NCBI RefSeq assembly: GCF_014656215.1
Contig: NZ_BNBZ01000047.1
Coordinates: 1-41,138, forward strand
Direction: 5' to 3'
Length of the DNA stretch: 41,138 nt
From: Streptomyces zaomyceticus
GTDB lineage: Bacteria > Actinomycetota > Actinomycetes > Streptomycetales > Streptomycetaceae
The translations under genes and the position numbers were made by a program. Positions 15,458-23,419 of this stretch are shown piece by piece. Each line of letters starts with the position of its first letter. Position 1 is the first letter of the stretch. A model generated the notes under the pieces. The model saw nothing but the letters and a program-made list of their open reading frames with translations, was not told the DNA's origin and searched no databases.

Positions 15458-16741
15458 GTGACCGACGCCCAAGAGACCGCAGCAGACACAGCACTGCGCA
15501 CCACCGGGGGCGGCCCCCCGGACGACGATGTCCCTGCGAATGGGCTTCCGATCCCGTTGCTGGAGCCCCGCGAGGGGATTCCGCCCGTCGTCGAGACGGA
15601 CGAAGCCCTCGCCGAGGTGATCGCCGCCTTCGCGGCCGGCCGCGGCCCCGTCGCCGTGGACGCCGAGCGTGCCTCCGGCTACCGCTACGGCCAGCGCGCC
15701 TACCTCGTACAGCTCCGCCGCGAGGGCGCGGGCACCGCGCTCATCGACCCGGTGGGCTGCCCCGACCTCTCGGGACTCGGCGAGGCGCTCGCCGGGACCG
15801 AGTGGATCCTGCACGCCGCGACCCAGGACCTTCCCTGCCTGCGCGACATAGGCATGCTGCCGACCTCGCTGTTCGACACCGAGCTCGCCGGGCGGCTCGC
15901 GGGCTTCCCGCGCGTCGGCCTCGGCGCCATGGTCGAGTCCGTCCTCGGTTACGCCCTGGAGAAGGGCCACTCCGCCGTCGACTGGTCCACCCGGCCGCTG
16001 CCCGAGCCCTGGCTCCGGTACGCGGCGCTCGACGTGGAACTCCTCGTCGACCTGCGCGACGCCCTGGAGAAGGAGCTCGACCGGCAGGGCAAGCTGGAGT
16101 GGGCGCACCAGGAGTTCGACGCGATCGCCTCCGCCCCGCCCGCCCCGCCGCGCAAGGACCCGTGGCGGCGGACCTCCGGCATGCACAAGGTGCGGCGCCG
16201 TCGCCAGATGGCGGTCGTACGGGAGCTGTGGACGGCCCGTGACGCGGTCGCCCAGCGCCGGGACGTCTCCCCCGGCAAGGTGCTGAGCGACGCGGCGATC
16301 GTGGAGGCCGCGCTCGCGGTCCCGGTGAACGTGACCGCGCTCACCGCGCTGCCCGGTTTCGGGCACCGGATGGGCCGCCGCCAGCTGGAGCAGTGGCAGG
16401 CGGCCGTCGATCGCGCCCGCGCCCTGCCCGAGAGCGAGCTTCCCCAGCCGGGCCAGCAGGTGGCCGGCCCGCCCCCGCCGCGCGCCTGGGCGGACAAGGA
16501 CCCGGTCGCCGCGGCCCGTCTGTCGGCGGCGCGCGCGGCGGTCTCGGCGCTCGCGGAGGAGCTGAACCTTCCGCAGGAGAACCTGATCACCCCGGACACC
16601 GTGCGCCGGGTCTGCTGGGAGCCGCCGGCCCCGGCCGACGCGGACGGCGTCGCCGCCGCCCTGGCGGGCCACGGCGCCCGTCGGTGGCAGGTGGAGCTGG
16701 TGACCCCGCTCCTGGTGCAGGCGCTGACCGCGACCGCGTGA
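15458..16741 (+). CDS. rnd: Ribonuclease D family 3'-5' exonuclease with HRDC domain, 427 aa
   Basis: A DEDD exonuclease. The first Asp/Glu pair lies in VAVDAERASGYRYGQ (about 65-80). The second Asp is in HAATQDLPCL (about 121-130). The third motif is in LRYAALDVELLVDL (about 184-197). An HRDC nucleic-acid-binding region follows (about 240-330), with RRQMAVVRELWTARDAVAQRRDVSPGKVLSDAAIVE typical of the RNase D linker, and a further C-terminal segment. RNase D enzymes trim tRNA and other small RNA 3' ends. The start is GTG 15458, preceded by a weak ACAG ribosome site. Its promoter must lie within or after the 34-bp palindrome, or it depends on read-through. Confidence 0.9.
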   Translation: MTDAQETAADTALRTTGGGPPDDDVPANGLPIPLLEPREGIPPVVETDEALAEVIAAFAAGRGPVAVDAERASGYRYGQRAYLVQLRREGAGTALIDPVGCPDLSGLGEALAGTEWILHAATQDLPCLRDIGMLPTSLFDTELAGRLAGFPRVGLGAMVESVLGYALEKGHSAVDWSTRPLPEPWLRYAALDVELLVDLRDALEKELDRQGKLEWAHQEFDAIASAPPAPPRKDPWRRTSGMHKVRRRRQMAVVRELWTARDAVAQRRDVSPGKVLSDAAIVEAALAVPVNVTALTALPGFGHRMGRRQLEQWQAAVDRARALPESELPQPGQQVAGPPPPRAWADKDPVAAARLSAARAAVSALAEELNLPQENLITPDTVRRVCWEPPAPADADGVAAALAGHGARRWQVELVTPLLVQALTATA

Positions 16742-16752
16742 CCCCTTCGGGA

Positions 16753-16786
16753 GAGCCCCCGACGCCCGGACGGGCGTCGGGGGCTC
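16753..16786. terminator. Strong terminator downstream of rnd
   Basis: A perfect 15-bp stem (16753-16767 with 16772-16786) closed by a GGAC loop, 11 bp after the rnd stop. Confidence 0.8.
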
Positions 16787-17153
16787 CGTCGTCCGCGGAA
16801 CGGGTGGGATCGCCGGCGGTGTCCATGTCGAAGACGCCGTCGGTCGTGCCGTCGATTCCGTGGACGGGGCCGGAGCCTCGCGCCCCGGACCGGTGCGGGA
16901 CTCCGCCTGCCGGTGGGCGCCCGCGCCGTGACACGGCCGCCGCCCCGGGACCATCGGGTCGCGGGAGCCTCCGATCGGACGGGCGTACGCGGGGGTGCGC
17001 GGCCGCCTCGGTGGCATCCTCTGAATGTGACCTTCGCCGCTTGGGCCCCAGGGACTGGGCAGCCCGGTTACCCGCAAGTAGCATGGAGGAAGCAAGCGCA
17101 CGCTTAGGCGTGTGCCGCAGCAGTGCCATCCCGCACCCTGGAGGAGAGCCATC
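16787..17153 (+). promoter_or_regulatory. fadAB upstream region with two candidate operators
   Basis: No gene is seen in this gap. Near its end are an imperfect inverted repeat at 17067-17082 (GTTAC, six bases, GTAGC; one mismatch) and a second short dyad AAGCG-CA-CGCTT at 17094-17105. They lie 49-87 bp before the fadA start, where TetR-type regulators of fatty-acid degradation commonly bind. GGAGGAG at 17141-17147 is the fadA ribosome site. The regulator is not identified; the rest of the gap holds nothing I can name. Confidence 0.4.
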
Positions 17154-18368
17154 GTGCCTCGTACCGTCAGGGACGTCGTCTTCGTCGACGGCGTCCGCAC
17201 CCCGTTCGGCAAGGCGGGCCCGAAGGGCATCTACCACGAGACCCGCGCCGACGACCTCGTCGTCAAGGCCATCCGGGAGCTGCTGCGCCGCAACCCCGGC
17301 CTGGACCCCGCGAAGATCGACGAGGTCGCCATCGCCGCGACCACGCAGATCGGTGACCAGGGTCTGACCCTCGGCCGCACGGCGGGCATCCTCGCCGGGC
17401 TGCCGCAGTCGGTGCCGGGCTACTCCATCGACCGCATGTGCGCCGGCGCGCTGACCGCCGTCACCTCGGTCGCCGGTTCGATCGCCTTCGGCGCGTACGA
17501 CGCCGTCATCGCCGGTGGCGTCGAGCACATGGGCCGTCACCCCATGGGTGAGGGCGTCGACCCGAACCCGCGCTTCGTGTCGGAGAAGCTCGTCGACGAG
17601 TCCGCCCTCTTCATGGGCATGACCGCCGAGAACCTGCACGACCGCTACCCGAGCATCACCAAGCAGCGCGCCGACGAGTACGCCGTGCGCTCGCAGGAGA
17701 AGGCCGCCAAGGCGTACGCCGACGGCAAGATCCAGCAGGACCTGGTGCCGATCTCGGTGCGCCGCACCGACGCCTCCACCGGTGAGACCGGCTGGGGCCT
17801 GGTCACCGCCGACGAGCCGATGCGCCCGGGCACCACCCTGGAGTCGCTGGCCAACCTGAAGACGCCGTTCCGCGTCCACGGCAACGTCACCGCGGGCAAC
17901 GCGGCCGGTCTCAACGACGGTGCCACCGCCTCGATCATCGCCTCCGAGGACTTCGCCCGCGAGCACGACCTCCCGGTGAAGATGCGCCTCGTCTCGTACG
18001 CCTTCGCCGGCGTCGAGCCCGAGGTCATGGGCTACGGCCCGATCCCGGCGACCGAGAAGGCCCTCGCGAAGGCCGGTCTGTCCATCGAGGACATCGACCT
18101 CTTCGAGGTCAACGAGGCCTTCGCCGTCCAGGTCCTCGCCTTCCTCGAGCACTACGGCATCGCCGACGACGACGCGCGCGTCAACCAGTACGGCGGCGCC
18201 ATCGCCTACGGTCACCCGCTCGCCTCCTCCGGCGTCCGTCTCATGACGCAGCTGGCCCGCCAGTTCGAGGAGAACCCGCAGGTCCGCTACGGCCTCAACA
18301 CGATGTGCGTCGGCTTCGGCATGGGCGCCACGGTCATCTGGGAAAACCCCCACTGGGAGGGCAAGTGA
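17154..18368 (+). CDS. fadA: Acetyl-CoA C-acyltransferase (thiolase), 404 aa
   Basis: A degradative thiolase that cleaves 3-ketoacyl-CoA with CoA in the last step of beta-oxidation. Motifs are VFVDGVRTPFGKAGPKG at the N-terminus, the acyl-accepting Cys96 in SIDRMCAGALTAV, VIAGGVEHMGRHPMG, VNEAFAVQ, the active-site His in GGAIAYGHPLASSGVR, and the second Cys in NTMCVGFGMGATVIWE. The length of about 400 is standard. GTG 17154 lies seven bases after GGAGGAG. The stop overlaps the fadB GTG by four bases (GTGA), so the two subunits of the trifunctional complex are translationally coupled. It is expected to act in the cytoplasm as an FadA2B2-type complex. Its dominant use of C/G-ending codons suggests high expression. 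Confidence 0.95.
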   Translation: MPRTVRDVVFVDGVRTPFGKAGPKGIYHETRADDLVVKAIRELLRRNPGLDPAKIDEVAIAATTQIGDQGLTLGRTAGILAGLPQSVPGYSIDRMCAGALTAVTSVAGSIAFGAYDAVIAGGVEHMGRHPMGEGVDPNPRFVSEKLVDESALFMGMTAENLHDRYPSITKQRADEYAVRSQEKAAKAYADGKIQQDLVPISVRRTDASTGETGWGLVTADEPMRPGTTLESLANLKTPFRVHGNVTAGNAAGLNDGATASIIASEDFAREHDLPVKMRLVSYAFAGVEPEVMGYGPIPATEKALAKAGLSIEDIDLFEVNEAFAVQVLAFLEHYGIADDDARVNQYGGAIAYGHPLASSGVRLMTQLARQFEENPQVRYGLNTMCVGFGMGATVIWENPHWEGK

Positions 18369-20503
18369 GCACCACCGCCGAGCTTCTGAAGGGCGCCGCG
18401 GAGCTCTTCCCCGACGAGGTCGTCACGAGCGCCCACGTACGGCACTTCGAACTGCCCGCCGGTGCGGGCCGGTTCGCCCTGATCACGCTGGACAACGGCT
18501 TCGACCACACCAAGCCGACCACCTTCGGCCCGCAGTCGCTCGCCAACCTGAACACGGCGATCGACCAGGTCGAGGCCGAGGCCGCGAACGGTGAGATCAC
18601 CGGCGTCGGCATCACCGGCAAGCCGTTCATCTTCGCCGTCGGCGCCGACCTCAAGGGCGTCGAGCTGCTGAAGAAGCACGACGAGGCGCTCGCCATCGGC
18701 AAGGGCGGCCACGACGTCTTCAAGCGTCTGTCCGCGCTCGCCGTGCCGACCTTCGCGTACTACAACGGCGCGGCCATGGGCGGCGGCGTCGAGGTCGGTC
18801 TGCACTGCACCTACCGCACCGTGTCGAAGGCCCTTCCGGCCTTCTCGCTGCCCGAGGTCTTCCTCGGCCTGGTGCCCGGCTGGGGCGGCTGCGCCATCCT
18901 GCCGAACCTGATCGGTGCCGAGAAGGCCGTCTCGGTCGTCATCGAGAACTCCCTGAACCAGAACCGTCAGCTCAAGGGCAAGCAGGTCTTCGAGCTCGGC
19001 ATCGCCGACGCGCTGTTCGAGGGCGCGGACTTCCTGGAGCAGTCGCTGATCTGGACGGCCTCCGTCCTGAACGGCTCCGTGACCGTCGAGCGCCCCGCGA
19101 TCGACCGCGGCGAGGCCTGGGACCAGGCCGTCGCCAAGGGCCGCGCCATCGCCGACTCCAAGGTGCACGGCGCCGCCCCGGCCGCCTACCGCGCCCTCGA
19201 GATCATCGAGGCCGCCAAGGACGGCGACCTGCAGAAGGGCTTCGACGCCGAGGACCAGGCCCTCGCGGACCTGATCATGGGCGGCGAGCTCCGCTCCGGC
19301 ATCTACGCCTTCAACCTGGTGCAGAAGCGCGGCAAGCGCCCCGCCGGTGCCCCGGACAAGTCGCTGGCCCGCCCGGTCACCAAGGTCGGTGTCGTCGGCG
19401 CCGGTCTGATGGCCTCCCAGCTGGCCCTGCTCTTCCTGCGCCGCCTCGAGGTGCCGGTCGTCCTGACCGACATCGACCAGGAGCGCGTCGACAAGGGTGT
19501 GGGCTACGTCCACGCCGAGATCGAGAAGCTGCTCGGCAAGGGCCGGATCAACCAGGACAAGGCCAACCGTCTCAAGGGCCTGGTCTCCGGTGTCCTGGAC
19601 AAGGCGGCGGGCTTCGCGGACGCGGACTTCATCATCGAGGCCGTGTTCGAGGAGATGTCCGTCAAGCAGAAGGTGTTCGCGGAGGTCGAGGCGGTCGCCC
19701 CGGCGCACGCGATCCTCGCCACCAACACCTCCTCGCTGTCCGTGTCGGAGATGGCCTCCAAGCTCCAGAACCCGGAGCGCGTGGTCGGCTTCCACTTCTT
19801 CAACCCGGTCGCGATCCTCCCGCTCCTGGAGATCGTGCGCGGCGAGCAGACGGACGACGCCTCCCTCGCCACCGCGTTCGGTGTCGCGAAGAAGCTCAAG
19901 AAGACCGCGGTCCTCACCAAGGACGCCCCGGCGTTCGTCGTGAACCGCATCCTGACCCGCTTCATGGGCGAGATCCAGAACGTCATCGACGAGGGCACCT
20001 CGGTCGAGACGGCCGAGAAGGCCATCGAGCCGCTCGGCCTGCCGATGTCGCCGCTGGTGCTCCTGGAGCTCGTCGGCCCGGCGATCGGTCTGCACGTCTC
20101 CGAGACCCTGAACCGCTCCTTCCCGGAGCGCTTCACCGTCTCGCCGAACCTCAAGCGCGTCGTCGAGGCCGGCAAGCGCGGCTTCTACGTCTACAACGCG
20201 GAGAACGGCTTCAAGCCGGAGCTCGACCCGGAGGTCGCCGCCCTCCTCGTCCAGGGCGACACCGTCCTGACCGAGGAGCAGGTCCGCGACCGTGTCCTGG
20301 ACGCGGTGGCGCAGGAGATCGGTCTGATGCTGGAGGAGGGTGTCGTCGCCGAGGCGCAGGACATCGACCTCTGCCTGATCACCGGTGCGGGCTGGCCCTT
20401 CCACCTGGGCGGCATCACTCCGTACCTGGACCGTGAGGGCGTCTCCGAGCGCGTCAACGGCAAGCGTTTCCTGGCGCAGGGCGTGGCGAGCGTCCCCGCG
20501 TAG
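18365..20503 (+). CDS. fadB: Multifunctional beta-oxidation protein: enoyl-CoA hydratase / 3-hydroxyacyl-CoA dehydrogenase, 712 aa
   Basis: Residues about 1-200 are a crotonase domain. An oxyanion-hole strand FAVGADLKGVE (about 87-97), NGAAMGGGVEVGLHC with a catalytic-type Glu, and LPEVFLGLVPGWGG with the second Glu mark it. Residues about 338-520 form the NAD-binding dehydrogenase domain, starting KVGVVGAGLMASQLA and including ATNTSSLSVSEMA and VVGFHFFNPV with the catalytic His near 475. The C-terminal helical domains include VNRILTRFMGEIQ. It hydrates enoyl-CoA and oxidises the product, passing it to the FadA thiolase encoded just upstream with a GTGA overlap. At 712 residues it matches bacterial FadB. 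It probably lacks the extra isomerase specificity tests needed to say more. Confidence 0.95.
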   Translation: MSTTAELLKGAAELFPDEVVTSAHVRHFELPAGAGRFALITLDNGFDHTKPTTFGPQSLANLNTAIDQVEAEAANGEITGVGITGKPFIFAVGADLKGVELLKKHDEALAIGKGGHDVFKRLSALAVPTFAYYNGAAMGGGVEVGLHCTYRTVSKALPAFSLPEVFLGLVPGWGGCAILPNLIGAEKAVSVVIENSLNQNRQLKGKQVFELGIADALFEGADFLEQSLIWTASVLNGSVTVERPAIDRGEAWDQAVAKGRAIADSKVHGAAPAAYRALEIIEAAKDGDLQKGFDAEDQALADLIMGGELRSGIYAFNLVQKRGKRPAGAPDKSLARPVTKVGVVGAGLMASQLALLFLRRLEVPVVLTDIDQERVDKGVGYVHAEIEKLLGKGRINQDKANRLKGLVSGVLDKAAGFADADFIIEAVFEEMSVKQKVFAEVEAVAPAHAILATNTSSLSVSEMASKLQNPERVVGFHFFNPVAILPLLEIVRGEQTDDASLATAFGVAKKLKKTAVLTKDAPAFVVNRILTRFMGEIQNVIDEGTSVETAEKAIEPLGLPMSPLVLLELVGPAIGLHVSETLNRSFPERFTVSPNLKRVVEAGKRGFYVYNAENGFKPELDPEVAALLVQGDTVLTEEQVRDRVLDAVAQEIGLMLEEGVVAEAQDIDLCLITGAGWPFHLGGITPYLDREGVSERVNGKRFLAQGVASVPA

Positions 20504-20522
20504 CACCTCAGGACGTACGCGT

Positions 20523-20557
20523 ACGGCCCCGGCACCTTCTCCAGGTGCCGGGGCCGT
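20523..20557. terminator. Terminator after fadB
   Basis: A perfect 15-bp stem (20523-20537 with 20543-20557) with loop TCTCC, followed by a short T run at 20562-20565. It lies between convergent genes. Confidence 0.85.
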
Positions 20558-20604
20558 GGCCTTTTCCCGTCTCTTCACGGGGTGTGCCCGTCAGGGAGTG
20601 ACGG

Positions 20605-21687
20605 TCACCCTATGGAGCGCCAGCTCTCCAGGAGCAGCCCCTCCGCACCGGCCTTCTGCCGGGTGATGATCGGCGAGCTCCCGCCGGCCAGGGACGCCGC
20701 GACCAGCCGGCCGTCGAGGCCGCGGGTGAGGACGGTGTCGAGGTCGCCCCGCGGCTCCCCCGTCTCCGACCACTCGATGCCCTCGGTCTCCTGCTCGCTC
20801 GGGTAGGCGGCGAGGGCGAGCCGGCCGTCCTCGGACTGCTGGGCGAGGACCGTGCAGTCGAAGCCGTCGATGAGACAGCGGGTGGCGGCGAGCCGGCCGG
20901 TGCCGACCGCCTTGCCGAGGGGCGTGGGCTCCAGGTCGCGCCCCGGCGACCAGGCACGGACCTGGCCGGCCTTGTCGACGTAGAACAGCGTCACGTGCCC
21001 GGAGGGGCCGGTGACGGCCGCGAGGGTGCCGAAGGTGACCTCGGCGGGCAGGACGTCCTTGCGGACGGGGCGGGCGCCCGACTCCTCCTGGACGTAGCGC
21101 AGAAGGCCCTTGTCGGTGGCCGTGAGGAGCTCGACGCGCCCCTCGCCGTTGCAGACGGCGACCGGGGAGGGGTCGGTGCTCCAGCCGTGCAGGTCCCACC
21201 AGGGGTGCCAGCCGCCGGCGTCCTTCTGGGCCCGCACGCTCAGTCCGCCGCCCCCGTTGCGGACGAAGGCGTACGCGCGGCCCTGGGCGTCCACCGCGAC
21301 GGCCGGGTTGCCGGTCCACGGCCCCTTGCCGTTGGAGTGCCCGATCGGCCGCCAGGCCACCGCCGGGCGGCCCGTCTGGAACTGGACGCTGTGCACCAGC
21401 TCGACGTGTCCCTCTCCCCCCGCGGTGGGTCGCAGGCCGACGAGGTGGACGTAGCGGTCGGCGCCCTGGCCGACCGCGAGGAAGGGGGTCAGACCGTCGC
21501 CGCCGAGCGAGACGGGGCCGCTCCAGCGGCCGTCCGGCTCCTCGGTCCAGCGCACCACCTCTCCGTCCCGGGGCAGATAGGCGCTGAACCTGCCCTCCTC
21601 CCCTCTGGTCAGCCAGGCACCCTGGAGCAGAGGGGCTGAGGAGGAGCCGTGAGAACGGTCGGCGGGGGCCTGGGATCGATTCGCCAT
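20605..21687 (-). CDS. Hypothetical protein, probable beta-propeller, about 360 aa
   Basis: I do not recognise a named family. The sequence has repeating units of about 45-50 residues, each with a Trp- and Gly-rich turn followed by short strands. Examples are GRWSGPVSLGGDGLTPFLAVGQGADRYVHLV, AVAWRPIGHS...GNPAVAVDAQGRAYAFVRN, GWHPWWDLHGWSTDPSPVAVCNGEGRVELL and GHVTLFYVDKAGQVRAWSPG. This spacing resembles lectin-like or PLL-type beta-propellers. No signal peptide or membrane helix is visible, so a cytoplasmic location is likely. ATG 21687 is used. An in-frame GTG at 21702 would add five residues and neither has a clear ribosome site. It converges on fadB and is 97 bp from the APC permease gene on the same strand. 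Confidence 0.65.
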   Translation of the reverse strand: MANRSQAPADRSHGSSSAPLLQGAWLTRGEEGRFSAYLPRDGEVVRWTEEPDGRWSGPVSLGGDGLTPFLAVGQGADRYVHLVGLRPTAGGEGHVELVHSVQFQTGRPAVAWRPIGHSNGKGPWTGNPAVAVDAQGRAYAFVRNGGGGLSVRAQKDAGGWHPWWDLHGWSTDPSPVAVCNGEGRVELLTATDKGLLRYVQEESGARPVRKDVLPAEVTFGTLAAVTGPSGHVTLFYVDKAGQVRAWSPGRDLEPTPLGKAVGTGRLAATRCLIDGFDCTVLAQQSEDGRLALAAYPSEQETEGIEWSETGEPRGDLDTVLTRGLDGRLVAASLAGGSSPIITRQKAGAEGLLLESWRSIG

Positions 21688-21784
21688 GGGGGGATCCAGC
21701 ACTCCGGTCGTCGGAAGGAGTTCGGGTACGAGCCGACTTTAGTCGCCCTCCCGAACGCTCCCTTCCGCGCCTTCGGTATCGCCC

Positions 21785-23299
21785 TCAGTACCTGGCGTCG
21801 CGGCCCGCCTGTCCGAGCCGACTGTGACTGCGCCCGTACAGGAAGTACACGACGATGCCGATCACCATCCACACCGCGAACCGGAACCAGGTCTCGCCGG
21901 GCAGGTTCAGCATCAGCCAGAACGAGGCGGCGATGGAGAGGATCGGGAGCACCGGCACCCAGGGGGTGCGGAAGGCGCGCGGCAGGTCGGGGCGGGTGCG
22001 GCGGAGCACCATCACGCCGACGGCCACCACGACGAAGGCGAACAGGGTGCCGATGTTCACCAGGGTCGCGAGTTCGTTGATGCTGGTGAAGCCGGCGACG
22101 ATGGCGATGATCACACCGAGCAGGATCGTCGGGCGGTACGGGGTCCTGAACCTCGGGTGGGTGACGGAGAAGAAGCGCGGCAGCAGGCCGTCACGGCTCA
22201 TCGCGAAGAACACCCGGGTCTGGCCGAGGAGCAGGATCAGACAGACCGTGGTGAGACCGACGGCGGCGCCGAAGCTGATCACACCCGCGTAGAAGGGATG
22301 CCCGGCGGCCTTGAAGGCGTCGGCGAGCGGGGCGCTGACGGACAGCTCCGTGTAGTGCTGCATGCCGGTGACGACCAGGGCCACGGCCACGTAGAGCACG
22401 GTGCAGATGAACAGCGAGCCGAGGATGCCCCGGGGCATGTCCCGCTGCGGCAGCTTGGTCTCCTCGGCGGCGGTGGCCACCACGTCGAAGCCGATGAAGG
22501 CGAAGAAGACGACCGAGGCGGCGGTGAAGATGCCCATGACGCCGAAGTTGGTCGGCTCGTACCCGAAGATCAGCTGGACGAGCGGGGAGTCCCAGTTGGA
22601 ACCGCCGCCCTCGGGGGTGACGGCCGGCGGGATGAAGGGCTTGTAGTTGTCGCCGACGATGAAGAACAGACCGGCGACGATCACGATCATCACCACGGTC
22701 ACCTTGATCGCCACGACGAGCGCGGTGATCCGGGCGGAGAGCTTCATGCCGAGCACGAGGACGACGGTCAGCACCAGGACGAGCAGGAAGGCCAGGATGT
22801 CGAAGGTGCCGCCCGGCACGTCCGGTCCTTCGAGCGCCGCGGGTAGATGCCAGTCGATGTTGTCCATGAGCGAGCGGACGTAGCCCGACCAGCCGACGGC
22901 GACCACCGCCGTACCCAGGGCGAACTCCAGGACGAGGTCCCAGCCGATGATCCAGGCGGGCAGCTCTCCGATCGAGGCGTACGCGAAGGTGTACGCCGAT
23001 CCCGCCACCGGCACCGTCGAGGCGAACTCGGCGTAGCAGAGGGCGGCCAGCGCGCACACGATGCCGGCCGCGACGAAGGCGAGGGCCGTGGCCGGGCCCG
23101 CGTTCTCCTTGGCGACCTTGCCCGTGAGGACGAAGATGCCGGTGCCGATGATGACGCCGACACCGAACACCATCAGATCCCAGGCGGACAGGGATTTCTT
23201 GAGCGCGTGCTCCGGTTCCTCCGTGTCGCGGATCGACTGCTCGACCGACTTGGTCCGGAAGACTCCGGAATTGGCTCGTGGTTGTTGGTCCGTGCTCAC
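21785..23299 (-). CDS. APC-superfamily amino acid permease (cationic amino acid transporter-like), 504 aa
   Basis: A polytopic inner-membrane permease with about 12 hydrophobic helices. The first carries the APC substrate motif GVGVIIGTGIFVLTG, followed by GPATALAFVAAGIVCALAALCYAEFASTVPVAGSAYTFAY, typical of cationic amino-acid transporters (CAT). FFAFIGFDVVATAAEETKLPQRDMPRGI and GQTRVFFAMSRDGLLPRFFS are also CAT-type. The length of about 500 with a C-terminal VYFLYGRSHSRLG matches. It is expected to take up basic or related amino acids by secondary transport; the exact substrate is not shown. The start is the ATG at 23299, preceded by AGGGAGG. It follows the dxs terminator, so it has its own promoter within 23300-23350. 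Confidence 0.9.
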   Translation of the reverse strand: MSTDQQPRANSGVFRTKSVEQSIRDTEEPEHALKKSLSAWDLMVFGVGVIIGTGIFVLTGKVAKENAGPATALAFVAAGIVCALAALCYAEFASTVPVAGSAYTFAYASIGELPAWIIGWDLVLEFALGTAVVAVGWSGYVRSLMDNIDWHLPAALEGPDVPGGTFDILAFLLVLVLTVVLVLGMKLSARITALVVAIKVTVVMIVIVAGLFFIVGDNYKPFIPPAVTPEGGGSNWDSPLVQLIFGYEPTNFGVMGIFTAASVVFFAFIGFDVVATAAEETKLPQRDMPRGILGSLFICTVLYVAVALVVTGMQHYTELSVSAPLADAFKAAGHPFYAGVISFGAAVGLTTVCLILLLGQTRVFFAMSRDGLLPRFFSVTHPRFRTPYRPTILLGVIIAIVAGFTSINELATLVNIGTLFAFVVVAVGVMVLRRTRPDLPRAFRTPWVPVLPILSIAASFWLMLNLPGETWFRFAVWMVIGIVVYFLYGRSHSRLGQAGRDARY

Positions 23300-23354
23300 C
23301 GTCGTACCTCCCTGCCATGGGGCTGCCCGCCCTCAGGTCAGAATGCACGCGAAA

Positions 23355-23392
23355 GGGCCGATCGGCACTCCGAAGAGTGAGCCGATCGGCCC
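23355..23392. terminator. dxs terminator
   Basis: A 12-bp perfect outer stem (23355-23366 with 23381-23392), extended inside by four more pairs (23367-23370 with 23375-23378) after two unpaired bases. It is just downstream of the dxs stop on the minus strand. Confidence 0.75.
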
Positions 23393-23419
23393 CGAGGTGA
23401 CACCTGGTGACGGGGGGCG

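Noticed and set aside
16787..17153. Extension of minus-strand frames into the rnd-fadA gap as a possible gene
   Set aside because: The frames pass through the rnd terminator and run antisense to fadA. No start with a ribosome site was found.
18287..20578. 763-residue open frame on the minus strand across fadB
   Set aside because: It is antisense to fadB, which has clear domains and motifs. Long antisense frames are a known by-product of G/C-ending codons.
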